Below are positions 27,542 through 36,667 of a DNA stretch of 64,000 bases, piece by piece; position 1 is the stretch's first letter, and every line of letters begins with the position of its first letter. The position numbers and the translations under genes are program-made. The notes under the pieces were generated by a model. The model searched no databases, was not told the DNA's origin, and worked only from the letters and a program-made list of their open reading frames with translations. The stretch comes from Bin55 sp965199895 (GTDB taxonomy: Bacteria; Pseudomonadota; Gammaproteobacteria; Pseudomonadales; Azotimanducaceae): positions 1 to 64,000 of the forward strand of contig CBDATJ010000013.1 in NCBI GenBank assembly GCA_965199895.1. The letters are read 5' to 3'.

Positions 27542-30452
27542 ATCCTCAGTTCAAGTAAACGCCACTAGCGACAAAGCTAGAGAGCAACTCACTGAGTTTG
27601 CGCTGATGCAAGGGCATGCTGTTCTTACTTCCGGAAATCAACCTATTCAACTTGAAAACCCTAACAGGGTATGGTTTGTCGAGTGTGGAACTCTTGATAT
27701 ATTTCTTGTAGGTCAAAGAGACGGCTCATCAGAGGCTCCTTTCCAGCACGTGATTCGACTAAACGAGGGTAGCTTAGCCTTTGGTGCAAAAGGATTTGAA
27801 GAGATGCGATTGGTCGCTAAGGGATTACCAGGGACCAAGCTTCGCGAACTTCCGATTACTGATTTGGTTCAGGAACAGGGAGAAAACTCAGAGGATATAC
27901 TGAATTGCTTCTATGACGATGTAGATACTTGGGTGAGTGGCATGTTGGCGACGATTGCTAGCAAGATTATCCCTCGTCCACGTTCAGATGTATTACTCAG
28001 AGCTTCTGAATCTAAAGAAGTAGACGGTACACTTTCCAGTGTCAGTGGAGTACTTTGGCTCGACGGGGAGGCGCAACTTTTTGGTACTGAAGAATCCGAA
28101 GAAGATGAGCTAGTTCCTATCACCCCCGACTCGTGGGCCGTTATGTACGGTGTAGGATCTGTTAGTGCTCATACTACGAAGTCGGTAAGCACATCGACTT
28201 TGCTATCCAGTACATTACCTGCATTTCATCGTCTTGTCTTCCAATCGGAAATCTTTAATCGCAAGATGATCTTAGCAGATCAAGCCAATTTGCGTGACGC
28301 TAGTTTGGGTTGGCGACAACGTGATGAAACTCAAGCACGTGAGCACTTACTTGGTCTCCTCGCTCCAGATGCTCCGAGAGTCTCCAGTGGTAACGAATTG
28401 ATTGCTGCTATTCGCATGGTAGCTAAGCAAGAACATATCAAGATTCGCGAGCCAGTATTACCGGCTGGAGAACTTCCAGTGTTACAAGATATAGTTCGAG
28501 TGTCTGGTGTTCGAACAAGAAAAGTATTACTCTCTACACAGGATCGATGGTGGCGCACAGATAGTGGAGCGTTGCTAGCCTATCGAAATAGTGATCACTC
28601 ACCCGTTGCTCTATTACCAGGTTGGGCTGGGACTTATCGTTTATTTGATCCCAAAACCGGACGTTTCACACGAGTTACCCGAGAGATTGCCAAGAGTTTG
28701 GAAGAGGATGCTTGGATGCTTTATCGTCCTCTACCCGATGATTCAGCTATCGGTATGAAAGATCTGTTTGCAGGTGCATCCGGTAGATTTGCTTCAGACA
28801 TCGCTCGAGTAGTCATTACGGGGTTAGCAGCTAGTATCCTAGCTTTGGTTCCCGCAGCTGGAGCAGGCTACTTTATTCGTATTTTGATACCACAAGGTGT
28901 GTTGGGAGGACTGGTTCAGTTCGTATTGCTGCTTGGTTTATTCGCGTTTACTGCTGCATTAGCGCAAGTGCTTAGAGGTACTGCATTGATGCGGATTGAA
29001 GCTCGACTATCGACCCGTTTGACTGCAGCTGTGTGGGATCGATTGCTGAGATTAACCAACGAGTTTTATCGCAAACATAGTTCAGGTGATTTAGCACTAA
29101 GAGTACAAGCATTTCAAAGTGTGCGAGATAAGCTAGCAGGTACAACAGCAGCAGCACTTCTTTCAGCCGTTTTCATGCTCCCTTCTATCGGGTTGGTGTT
29201 TTTCTTTGACATTCGTCTTGGATGGATGAGTTTAGGTGCAGGAGTGGTCGCACTGTTCGTGATGCTCTTACTTGGATTAATGCAGATACCCGCTCAGCGA
29301 GAAAAACTATTACATGAGCGTGCATTAACTAGCCTTCTTTCCCAGTTCATTAGTTGTATCAGCAAGCTACAGACGGCTGGTGCTGAAGGGACTGCACGAG
29401 GAGCTTGGGCTAGACTCTATCGTGAGCAAAAATCTGCTGAAATTCGAGTAGGAGTGTTGAGTGAACACCTCGCTGCTTTTGGTGCAGCAGTTCCTCCTCT
29501 GGCTGCAGCAGCACTGTTTACGGTAGCTGGAATTCCGGGAGCGGGTGGACCAGATGTGGGTGATTTTCTTGTAGTTTATCTTGCTTCAATGGTCTTCTAC
29601 GCAGCCATCATTGCATTTGGTTCGGTACTAGATTCTGTTTCTTCAGTAGTTCCTGCGGCTGAGCAGGTCACTCCGATTTTGAGAGCAGTACCGGATACGG
29701 GAACCAAAACCAATGAGACTATAGTACTACAGGGAGAATTGAGGATAGAAGAGGTTAGTTTCGGTTATGGTCCCTCCGGTGCTCAAATACTAGACCGTGT
29801 TTCAATCCACGCAAAACCAAGTGAATTTATCGCGATTGTTGGTGAATCCGGAGCAGGCAAGAGTACACTCATCAGATTAGCACTCGGACTGGAGATTCCG
29901 AGGTCTGGAGCAGTCTACTACGATGGAATAGATCTCAAACATCTTGACTCTGTCGCAGTGAGAAGACAAATTGGGGTAGTGCTCCAGGATCAATCAGTGC
30001 AAGTCGGTACGGTTCTGAACGCCATTATTGGGTTGGACCACTCATTGACCATTGACGATGCGTGGAGAGCTGCAAAGCTCGCTGCGGTAGATCAGGATAT
30101 AGCTGCAATGCCAATGGGAATGTACACTCCGATGTCGGAACAGTCGAACACCGTTTCAGGTGGGCAAATACAACGGATTCGGATTGCTCAAGCTCTAGTT
30201 AAGAATCCACGTCTACTCATCATGGATGAAGCAACCAATTGGTTGGACAGAAAGAATCAAGCAGCAGTCATGAATGGTGTTCGTGAATCTTCGGCTACTA
30301 GGATAGTTATCGCTCACCGAATTTCGACCATTCGTGAAGCTCATCGAATTTACGTGTTAGAGCAGGGACGGGTCGTCCAAGTAGGACGATTCGATGAGTT
30401 AGCAGAGCAAGATGGTGCGTTCCAAAACCTAATTCGTCGTCAGATGACTTAA
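27531..30452 (+). CDS. NHLM-type second ABC transporter (ABC2)
   Basis: A 973-aa transporter half without a C39 domain. The first about 380 residues form an N-terminal region rich in beta-type sequence with a cyclic-nucleotide-binding-like start (VWFVECGTLDIFLVG); its function is unknown. A membrane domain follows (about 440-720), then an ATPase with Walker A GESGAGKST, signature VSGGQIQRIRIAQAL, Walker B LLIMDEATNWLD and H-loop IAHRISTI. It overlaps ABC1 and most likely forms a heterodimer with it. The length matches the known long ABC2 type of NHLM systems. Confidence 0.9.
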   Translation: MPTKSSVQVNATSDKAREQLTEFALMQGHAVLTSGNQPIQLENPNRVWFVECGTLDIFLVGQRDGSSEAPFQHVIRLNEGSLAFGAKGFEEMRLVAKGLPGTKLRELPITDLVQEQGENSEDILNCFYDDVDTWVSGMLATIASKIIPRPRSDVLLRASESKEVDGTLSSVSGVLWLDGEAQLFGTEESEEDELVPITPDSWAVMYGVGSVSAHTTKSVSTSTLLSSTLPAFHRLVFQSEIFNRKMILADQANLRDASLGWRQRDETQAREHLLGLLAPDAPRVSSGNELIAAIRMVAKQEHIKIREPVLPAGELPVLQDIVRVSGVRTRKVLLSTQDRWWRTDSGALLAYRNSDHSPVALLPGWAGTYRLFDPKTGRFTRVTREIAKSLEEDAWMLYRPLPDDSAIGMKDLFAGASGRFASDIARVVITGLAASILALVPAAGAGYFIRILIPQGVLGGLVQFVLLLGLFAFTAALAQVLRGTALMRIEARLSTRLTAAVWDRLLRLTNEFYRKHSSGDLALRVQAFQSVRDKLAGTTAAALLSAVFMLPSIGLVFFFDIRLGWMSLGAGVVALFVMLLLGLMQIPAQREKLLHERALTSLLSQFISCISKLQTAGAEGTARGAWARLYREQKSAEIRVGVLSEHLAAFGAAVPPLAAAALFTVAGIPGAGGPDVGDFLVVYLASMVFYAAIIAFGSVLDSVSSVVPAAEQVTPILRAVPDTGTKTNETIVLQGELRIEEVSFGYGPSGAQILDRVSIHAKPSEFIAIVGESGAGKSTLIRLALGLEIPRSGAVYYDGIDLKHLDSVAVRRQIGVVLQDQSVQVGTVLNAIIGLDHSLTIDDAWRAAKLAAVDQDIAAMPMGMYTPMSEQSNTVSGGQIQRIRIAQALVKNPRLLIMDEATNWLDRKNQAAVMNGVRESSATRIVIAHRISTIREAHRIYVLEQGRVVQVGRFDELAEQDGAFQNLIRRQMT

Positions 30453-30494
30453 GATCGTTAGAAGGTATATAGACAATCTGCTAGTTTAAAGAAT

Positions 30495-31080
30495 GAATCT
30501 AAAGGCTGGTAGCCAGTAGAATAAACTTTGCTGAATGTTAACTCATGCTCCTGTGGTTCGACAAAATCAAGCTTCAGGTGAATGAACTCAGCTGACCAAA
30601 CTACTCCCTTGGTGCATTAGTATTCCCTTATTGACTAATTAATTAGTGCATCAAATTTCTCGGGCGACAAAGTTCTTTCTAACGCGACTTACGAGTACTG
30701 GTTTCCAATCATGAGTTCGCCGTGTACAGTGTACTGGTGGCTTTTGGAACAATTGATACCAATCTTTGGGATGATACCGGAGCATGAACTCCGATGTCCA
30801 CACGAATGAGGATGATGAATTCTTCAAGAGAGCTAATTACCTCGATGATTGTTCAGAGGGTTCTGGACTCCCAATTTGGTCTAGTACTCAGGTATTTGTT
30901 GGATTCAAACGGGCAGGTAATATCTTTAATTAGTCTTTCGGTCGATTAACCATTATTCGACTGCTAGCGGGCAGTTCATTGCAAAAAACTTGGTCAAGTA
31001 TCGCAAGTGTAGCTAAGTCTAACCAACCGATATGAAGAACCTACTCAACTACTTCCCCTGAATTGGAGTTGGTCTAGGGT
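30495..31080 (-). pseudogene. Decayed copy of the uncharacterised 362-aa gene
   Basis: The sequence can be aligned, base by base and with gaps, to the 3' half of the gene at 32569-33657: for example GGTAGCCAGTAG, GCATCAAATTTCTCGGG, GGTGGCTTTTGGAACAATT and CTCCGATGTC match the corresponding stretches of the intact copy in the same order and orientation. Stops and frameshifts are everywhere, so it is not coding. The part toward about 31080 is weaker, and the upper border is a guess. It shows that the locus once had at least three copies of this gene family. Confidence 0.8.
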
Positions 31081-32185
31081 GCTCGTTAGTTTCAGGACTG
31101 TGTTTTGGATTGTAGTACAGAATCTTCCACTAAACTTGTTGGACTTTCATAGATGTCGAACCCTCAACGAAGAACAGTACCAATGGTAGGTATCGTAAAT
31201 ATTTGTATAGTTTCAATAGTTATTTCTAATGAAACCGCGAAGAAACTTAACGCTGAGTGCAAGCATGAGCCGTAGGTCAGCCTTTGATTCAGGATAAACA
31301 GATGCAAGTTCGCGAAGTTCGAGAGATTGACACAACCTGTTGTCAAGGTGGATACGAGCACACAGCGAAAGAACACGTCGACGCTGAAGTTATGAGAAGG
31401 ATGAGAAAGAACGAATCATCTGCCTCAAGAGCAGAGATAGAGTTTAAACAATACATCGAACTACTTTGGTACAGTGAAAGTGTTATCAAGTGATTCGTGA
31501 AGTAGAAACACCTATCCGTTAGCAATTTCGTGCCGATATCAGTTACTGGAAGTGGCATCACCTCCCAGAAAAAGAACTGTGGTTGTCGAGCATGATAAAG
31601 CAAAGTTCCACGAATATCACCAAGCGTTTGGTTATCGACGAGTGACGATTCGCTGCTTTTAGAGGGGTGGATGTGAGCTCACTCCTCAGAGATATATGAT
31701 GCAGGAGCGAGAATGTGCGAGGTGCAGACCGAGTTCTAAACGTAATCCTCCCGCGAGCAAGCGGTTGCTGAAGCGCGTATTCGTCTGTCGGTCAATTCGA
31801 GCCAAGCGACCGAATCAGAAGTAGGTATCAGACCTGACTGAAATTCGGACTTGAGAGGGTAAGAGTCTTTTTGCCAGGTAAGGAATAGTACGATGGCGAA
31901 GCGCACTGGTGAGGATACTGAGGAAATGATTTTCATTCAGACCGAAGGAGTCAATAGACCAGCTATGCGGTTCAAAATTGGTGAAGTCACACAGGTTGAT
32001 CTCCGCATGGGCATGGGAGGGTGGTAGCCGTAGAACATGCGCTGCTGAGAGTATTCGGTCATCCCAAGCGTCACGAAGCTGATATATCCCAGTGTCTAAG
32101 AAAAGATGCCACATACTCATCAACGACGATATCGTCAAGATGCGCCATCGGCTGCGAAGAGCTTAAGAGAAAGGACGCTGATGTC
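31081..32185. other. Decayed region between the two gene remnants
   Basis: About 1.1 kb with several frames open for 60-107 codons, but none with a recognisable domain or start. The best stretch is 31815-32138 (-), 107 aa, rich in composition typical of coding DNA (WDDRILSAAHVLRLPPSHAH, ending before a stop at 31815); it may be the remnant of a further gene of the locus that lay after the precursor remnant. Another frame at 31284-31493 (+) is similarly anonymous. I see no insertion-sequence ends here. Confidence 0.45.
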
Positions 32186-32410
32186 CTGCCACCGCCGGAT
32201 GCTTGTGGTTCTGTTGGGATAGTTACTTGGATCGAGCAAAACGAAATATGTGGTGGAGGACTTTCTTCGTGCACATTTTCTGGCAAAACGATGTCGTAGT
32301 TAGGTTGAGTACTTCGAAAGTTGGTCAGTAACCGTTGCCGCAAGGATTTATCGCCTTCGGTTTGCGGAAGAATCCCATCACTAAGTTCTTTTACAGTAAG
32401 ATCTGAGGTT
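32186..32410 (-). pseudogene. Decayed second NHLP-type precursor gene
   Basis: On the - strand the sequence parallels the intact precursor at 33848-34123 over nearly its whole length: the parts encoding RQRLL, YxIxLPEN, a histidine-rich stretch after it, and the Ser-Gly-Gly segment are in the same order, and the base-level match includes CCGCCGGATGCTTGT and AAACGATGTCGTAG-like stretches. A missing block of about eight bases and several indels break the frame, so no full leader can be read from a start codon. Past Gly-Gly the frame goes on for about 40 codons, unlike the intact gene. It is a duplicated precursor in decay. Confidence 0.8.
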
Positions 32411-32568
32411 GAGATATGATCAAAAAACTACAATGGTTGGACCACATTGAAGTTATATGTTTGGTCCTGATCACCCCAATTTAAGACGGCATTGGTGTTC
32501 TAAGCTAGACACTCGAGGAGCTACATCGAAGTAGATGAAATTAGTTAGAGTTTCTATTGCTCGCGAGT

Positions 32569-33657
32569 CTATAGATTATCGTAATTGAGAAATTCTTCTA
32601 AGAATAGGTAGCCAGTAGCTGGGTACGCCTTCGCTTGAACTTTCAGCTCGTGTTTTTGAGGCTCAAAAACAAGTTTCATGTGAACGACACTGCTTAACAG
32701 AGCATAGATACCAAACTTCCCAAACAACTGGTCCTTAGTTGGCCAAGCAAGGAGCGCATCATATTTCTCTGGTAAGCAAAGCCCATTGTTGCACAGCTGA
32801 GCCAAGACAGGTTGCCATCCACCGATTCCAGACCCAGGTAGAATGCCAGGTGGTTGTTGGAATAATTCAATCCCTAACCGTGAGGACAGTCTAGTTTCAC
32901 GAACCCCGATGTCTAGACGAACAAATTTGATCTTCTCTTTAATGGAATTCACTAACTTGATGACTTGATCAGAAGGACCCGACCACTCCAAATGGTGAAG
33001 TACCTCAGATAGTTTGTTCGGTTCAAAAGCGCAAGTATTGATTATGATTGTTCGTATCGGTCGCATGGGCATGATGCCGATTGCACCCGCGCACACACCC
33101 GCGTCAGTTAAACTCTTGAATGCTAGATCAATAGACTCAATTTCAGAAGGGGTTACTATCCACCCAACAGATTTACATATCCATTCAGCCGCAGTTCTTG
33201 AATTTGGAATGGATAACTTGTCAATTTCTGTGCTGTGGTGATCGAATCTAGCAAAGAAACCTGCACTAGTTTCATCTGAGTTGTTGTCAATGTCGAACTC
33301 TAAGCCGATGGTATCTGCCCAAGGTGCATCTTGTTCTATAGAGTTGAGAGAGTTTGCTAGTGCTTTTGAAATTGGATTAGCGTCAGTTTGATATCCCCGT
33401 GCTATCAAGTGATTTGTCAAACTTCCAGGTCGCAGTATTGATACATAGAAGTCAGATCTTGCAGTCGTTTCACCAAGTGGTAGCTCGAATCCAAATCCTG
33501 TACCTGTTCCAATAGGTAGGTTTCGGACTGTACGAAAAATGTTCTTCCAACAGTCTTGATCAATCAGGTTAGGACGGATGATTCTAGATAGACTGTTTAG
33601 AACTTCATTAAATTGTTCAACAATTTGAAGTTGGTCTTTGGTGGGATGGTGGGTCAT
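32569..33657 (-). CDS. Uncharacterised RiPP-locus protein, second paralogue
   Basis: A 362-aa protein of no family I recognise; no signal peptide or membrane segment is visible. It is a distant paralogue of the 353-aa protein at 23331-24392, sharing NLIDQDCW (LIDSDSW there), GLEFDID (ALEYDFV), the segment CLPEKYDAL (CLPEKVEAL) and the ending HMKLVFEP...QAKAY. It lies 190 bases downstream of the precursor gene on the same strand, behind a strong terminator, so it would be made from read-through transcripts at a lower level than the precursor. Place and family suggest modification or immunity. A remnant copy lies at 30495-31080. Confidence 0.85.
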   Translation of the reverse strand: MTHHPTKDQLQIVEQFNEVLNSLSRIIRPNLIDQDCWKNIFRTVRNLPIGTGTGFGFELPLGETTARSDFYVSILRPGSLTNHLIARGYQTDANPISKALANSLNSIEQDAPWADTIGLEFDIDNNSDETSAGFFARFDHHSTEIDKLSIPNSRTAAEWICKSVGWIVTPSEIESIDLAFKSLTDAGVCAGAIGIMPMRPIRTIIINTCAFEPNKLSEVLHHLEWSGPSDQVIKLVNSIKEKIKFVRLDIGVRETRLSSRLGIELFQQPPGILPGSGIGGWQPVLAQLCNNGLCLPEKYDALLAWPTKDQLFGKFGIYALLSSVVHMKLVFEPQKHELKVQAKAYPATGYLFLEEFLNYDNL

Positions 33658-33760
33658 CGCTCAATTGATAGGAGTTTATTTGATGTGACTATATTCTCTA
33701 GAGAAGAGCACGCGATCTAACTGTGAGGCTTGATTGCATGCTAGACAACCTTCTGACACT

Positions 33761-33805
33761 GAAAAATAAGTATCCTAGGTTTCGTGAACGAAACCTAGGA
33801 TACTT
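33761..33805 (-). terminator. Strong terminator after the precursor gene
   Basis: A perfect 18-base-pair inverted repeat (arms 33768-33785 and 33788-33805, around AAGTATCCTAGGTTTCGT) with a two-base centre. Read on the - strand it is followed by ATTTTT, so it has the form of an intrinsic terminator. It lies 43 bases after the precursor stop and before the 362-aa gene, a layout that gives much precursor mRNA and limited read-through. Confidence 0.88.
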
Positions 33806-33847
33806 TCATCGTAGGATTAATAAACTTAATTCATCAATCCACGAGGA

Positions 33848-34123
33848 TCAATAATAAAACCCGCCGCTGGATGCTTGTAGCTCTGCTTCAGATAGCTTCT
33901 TGGATCTAGGCAAAACCAAATGTGCCGTGGAAGCACTATCTTCGTGAACATGGAGTTGTATATTTTCCGGCAGAGTAATGTTGTAATCTTGTTCGAGTAC
34001 TTCATGCGGCCCGGCTAGTAAGCGTTGGCGAAAGGATTCATCGCGTTCAGCTTGTGCAAGGATCTCCTCACGCAGTTCTTCTGCAGTCATCGCACCGTGA
34101 GAGGTGGCAATTTTCTTTGACAT
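33848..34123 (-). CDS. RiPP precursor with nitrile-hydratase-like leader (NHLP), core Phe-Tyr-Tyr
   Basis: A 91-aa peptide. Residues about 13-60 have the NHLP leader pattern: TAEELREEILAQAERDESFR, then LLAGPHEVL, and NITLPENIQLHVHEDS. The end is LSEAELQASSGG followed by FYY and the stop. Leaders of this family are cut after Gly-Gly by C39 exporters such as that at 25367-27541, leaving only Phe-Tyr-Tyr. A GAGG ribosome site lies eight bases before ATG 34123; promoter and terminator frame the gene. It is not an alpha subunit of nitrile hydratase, which is longer and has the cysteine metal site. Whether FYY is the whole product or a base for further addition cannot be seen. Confidence 0.9.
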   Translation of the reverse strand: MSKKIATSHGAMTAEELREEILAQAERDESFRQRLLAGPHEVLEQDYNITLPENIQLHVHEDSASTAHLVLPRSKKLSEAELQASSGGFYY

Positions 34124-34151
34124 AGTTTAGTCCTCAAGTGGGTTAGATTGT

Positions 34152-34213
34152 GTTTGTCCGAAAACAAACTGTTACAAAACGTATATTATAGTCAAAAAAA
34201 TACAAAATGTGAA
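34152..34213 (-). promoter_or_regulatory. Precursor promoter and leader hairpin
   Basis: On the - strand TTCACA (34208-34213) and TATAAT (34185-34190) are 17 bases apart: one mismatch from a full sigma-70 consensus. Downstream, the transcribed leader has an inverted repeat GTTTGT...ACAAAC (about 34152-34169), which may stabilise the mRNA or control it. The next element is the GAGG ribosome site before the start codon. Confidence 0.8.
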
Positions 34214-34998
34214 CATTACAGAAAAATTCTTTTCTGTAATTCTTCGTCAAATGAATACCACTCATGGACTCTCATTATTGCAACGGTGCACGTTGAAGAT
34301 CACATTCCTATGTGGTGAGAGCTCTTAGAACGTGTGAAAGAACGCACTCAGATTTTTTTGACTATATGAATCTTAGCCTATTACTCGAATGCTCTTGAGC
34401 CTTGAAATTTCAAGAGCAGGTGAACTCCAGAATAGTTTAGCTCGCTAGTCAAGGATTGCGCATTCGTTTGATTCACTCAGTTGCACCATTTTCATTTGAA
34501 ATCATGAAGTGCTAACGATGCAATATTGGATGCTTTTCTATCTGACAATGGTTCTTGAACACCTTCTCTTTGTTAGTGGAGTGGTCCAGAGACTAGCTTG
34601 AATCAACCAAGCAAACAAGAAACCTGGCTCACTCAGAGAACGCAAACGTGTATGTAATTGACAAGGAAAATCCTTTTGATAACTTAGAGAACGAGATAGG
34701 GTATCTATCTCAGCTTACTAACGAGTATTTACTCTATGCTGCTGAATTTGTGAATCGTGAGGACTTTGATAGAGGCATGTTCAAATGAAGTAGGCTATTA
34801 CCGTTCTACCCTCAATCCTTCAGACTATGTGGAACCTTAGTACTGATTTAAGCAGGTTCTGAATGTTGGTTTTGCACTTGGAGAGTACATCAGAAACGCA
34901 CTCTAACTCTAGATACAAGGATCAACCGATAAGTCTTTTCTATTGTTGTATCAATTTGCACACCTACATTGATTGGTCAAGGACTAGAGAGGTGAATC
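34214..34998. other. Gap of 0.8 kb between the RiPP locus and the YccF-like gene
   Basis: Nothing firmly coding. A short frame at about 34649-34786 (+, GTG start) encodes about 45 residues with YVIDKENPFDNLENEIG and could be a fragment of a gene; no family is recognised. The rest has stops in all frames. Confidence 0.4.
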
Positions 34999-35477
34999 TT
35001 GTTGAGATCTATTGGAGATTTCCTTTGGCTGGGCCCTGCTTTGGGTCTAATCGCAGCGCTACTGACTTTCCTAATAGGTGGGTTCCTTTTCTTCACTATC
35101 GTGGGTATACCAGTCGCAAAAAGCTTGTTTCAGTTAGGATGCTACTACTTAGAACCGTTCTCTAGCAAAATGGCGAAAGCAAAAGACTGGGGTGAAAAAC
35201 CAATATCACCGATCAGGACGGCTTGCTCTGTCATCGGTTGGTTCGTTTATCTTCCATTTGGCATTTTTCTCGCACTTGTGCTGTTCGCTCAGTTTATGTT
35301 GGCTGCTGTTTTTTTGGTCTCACAATCTTCGGTATTGGGATGATCATACCAGTAGCTCATACATTCATGGGATCGATAGCAACAGTGTTTAATCCTGTGG
35401 GAAAGCTCTGTGTGAGTGCAGTTGCGCATGAAAAATGGATCGAGCGACAGCGGACAGACGAGTCAATTTCATATTGA
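34999..35477 (+). pseudogene. YccF-like inner-membrane protein gene, frameshifted
   Basis: Two frames together make a YccF-type protein of two halves, each with a hydrophobic hairpin ending in an I-x-G-I-P or similar motif: FFTIVGIPVAKSLFQLGCYYLEP in the first and TIFGIGMIIPVAHTFMGS followed by VFNPVGKL in the second. The frame breaks at the T7 run 35309-35315; an eighth T would join them (AAVFFGLTIFGIG). The function of YccF proteins is unknown. An AGAGG ribosome site precedes TTG 34999. Either the gene is broken in this organism or the base is a sequencing or assembly slip. Confidence 0.75.
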
Positions 35478-35842
35478 ACAAAAGAGCTAACTTTCTATTG
35501 AGCTAGTCGCCAATCGGTAGAAATCAAATCTATCTGGGCAGACCCAATCACACATCGTCTTTCCATTGACCAAGTTGAACGGGATAATTCGCCTCTGAGT
35601 TCAGGGAGACAAGCTCAATCAGAATGTTCTGTTCTGGTAGTTTCAACACACACAATTGGAGTTTCCACTATTTCAACACATAATGGGTGAAACACGTTAT
35701 GTCATTGATCAATCCAGTCGGAAGATGTAAGTAGTCAAGGAGTGAATTTTGGTTTGATAAAGGTGAGAGCTTTTATTCTCCAACCTATTGCCACTGGAAA
35801 CTGCAAGACCTTGTTCTTCAAGTCCGAGAAACATCCATATAG
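35478..35842. other. Gap of 0.36 kb, no feature seen
   Basis: No open frame of note and no repeat. It lies between the convergent ends of the YccF-like gene and tonB; no clear terminator hairpin with a T-run is visible for either. Confidence 0.5.
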
Positions 35843-36556
35843 TCATTCAGTGAGGTTGTAGACGATCCTCCAGTTCATCTTCATGGGATCTCCGTGCTCC
35901 CTAATAAGCACTGCGGGAGGTGATGGAAAAGTCCCTGCTTCTTTGAAGAGATCTGTTGCAGCTGTATCGAGTATCTCAGAGCCACTTGACTTCGATACCT
36001 TCAAATTTGTGATCGCTCCTTTGGCACTGATTTCAAAGCTCAGGACCACCACTCCTTCAATATCCTTGTCTCTGGCTTCTTCGGTGTAACCTATAAATCT
36101 GTGTAGATGTTGCTGAAGACGACTGATGTATCGACTCAACGCAGTTTCGAGACCATTCTCTCCCTCTAGATCAGCATCATATAGTGAGTATGAGAGATTG
36201 ATGTTGGTTCCAAAATCCATGTCCAATACAGTATCCGAACTAGTAGCAGAAGCAATCGGTGTTGGTTCTTGAAAGAAGATAGTGTTATCTAATTTGGGTA
36301 AATCTTCATACTTTAGTGCCTCGATGGGAGCTGTCTGCAATGAACGAATCTGATTGGTTACTCTGGGTGTGGGATTGGGCTGCTCTTGGTTCGTTTCAGT
36401 AGCTGAGCTTGGTTCCAATCCTACCGAGACTTCTACCTTTGCACGGCTAGCAGAGAATAGCGCTCCAAACACCAACGTGACGATCAGTGCATGTATGAAC
36501 ACGGATATGGTCATAGCTGCCATCCACGGTCGGTGGCTGTTCGATGATTTGTTCAC
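35843..36556 (-). CDS. tonB: TonB energy-transducing protein
   Basis: A 237-aa inner-membrane-anchored protein. The N-terminal anchor MTISVFIHALIVTLVFGAL carries Ser18 and His22, spaced as the essential Ser16 and His20 of E. coli TonB. A proline-poor middle follows (about 45-135), then a TonB C-terminal domain (IEGVVVLSFEISAKGAITNLKVSKSSG and a short end) that should touch the receptor. The proline-rich spacer of E. coli TonB is missing. It is the last gene of the TBDR-exbB-exbD-exbD-tonB set, 111 bases after the second exbD. Confidence 0.9.
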   Translation of the reverse strand: MNKSSNSHRPWMAAMTISVFIHALIVTLVFGALFSASRAKVEVSVGLEPSSATETNQEQPNPTPRVTNQIRSLQTAPIEALKYEDLPKLDNTIFFQEPTPIASATSSDTVLDMDFGTNINLSYSLYDADLEGENGLETALSRYISRLQQHLHRFIGYTEEARDKDIEGVVVLSFEISAKGAITNLKVSKSSGSEILDTAATDLFKEAGTFPSPPAVLIREHGDPMKMNWRIVYNLTE

Positions 36557-36667
36557 TATTAGAGCATGGACCTGGATCTTGTCAGTTTAGTTCTGACTGG
36601 TGGCAGGAAAGTTCTTCCCTGGTTGTTAAGATTACTCAATAATAGAGTTGAGCTACTCGGACTCGAA

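Noticed and set aside
31284..31640. Possible transposase or mobile-element remnant
   Set aside because: No DDE motif, terminal repeats or target-site duplication could be seen.
33848..34123. Nitrile hydratase alpha subunit
   Set aside because: Only the leader-like N-terminal helix pattern is shared; the cysteine metal site and length of an enzyme are missing.
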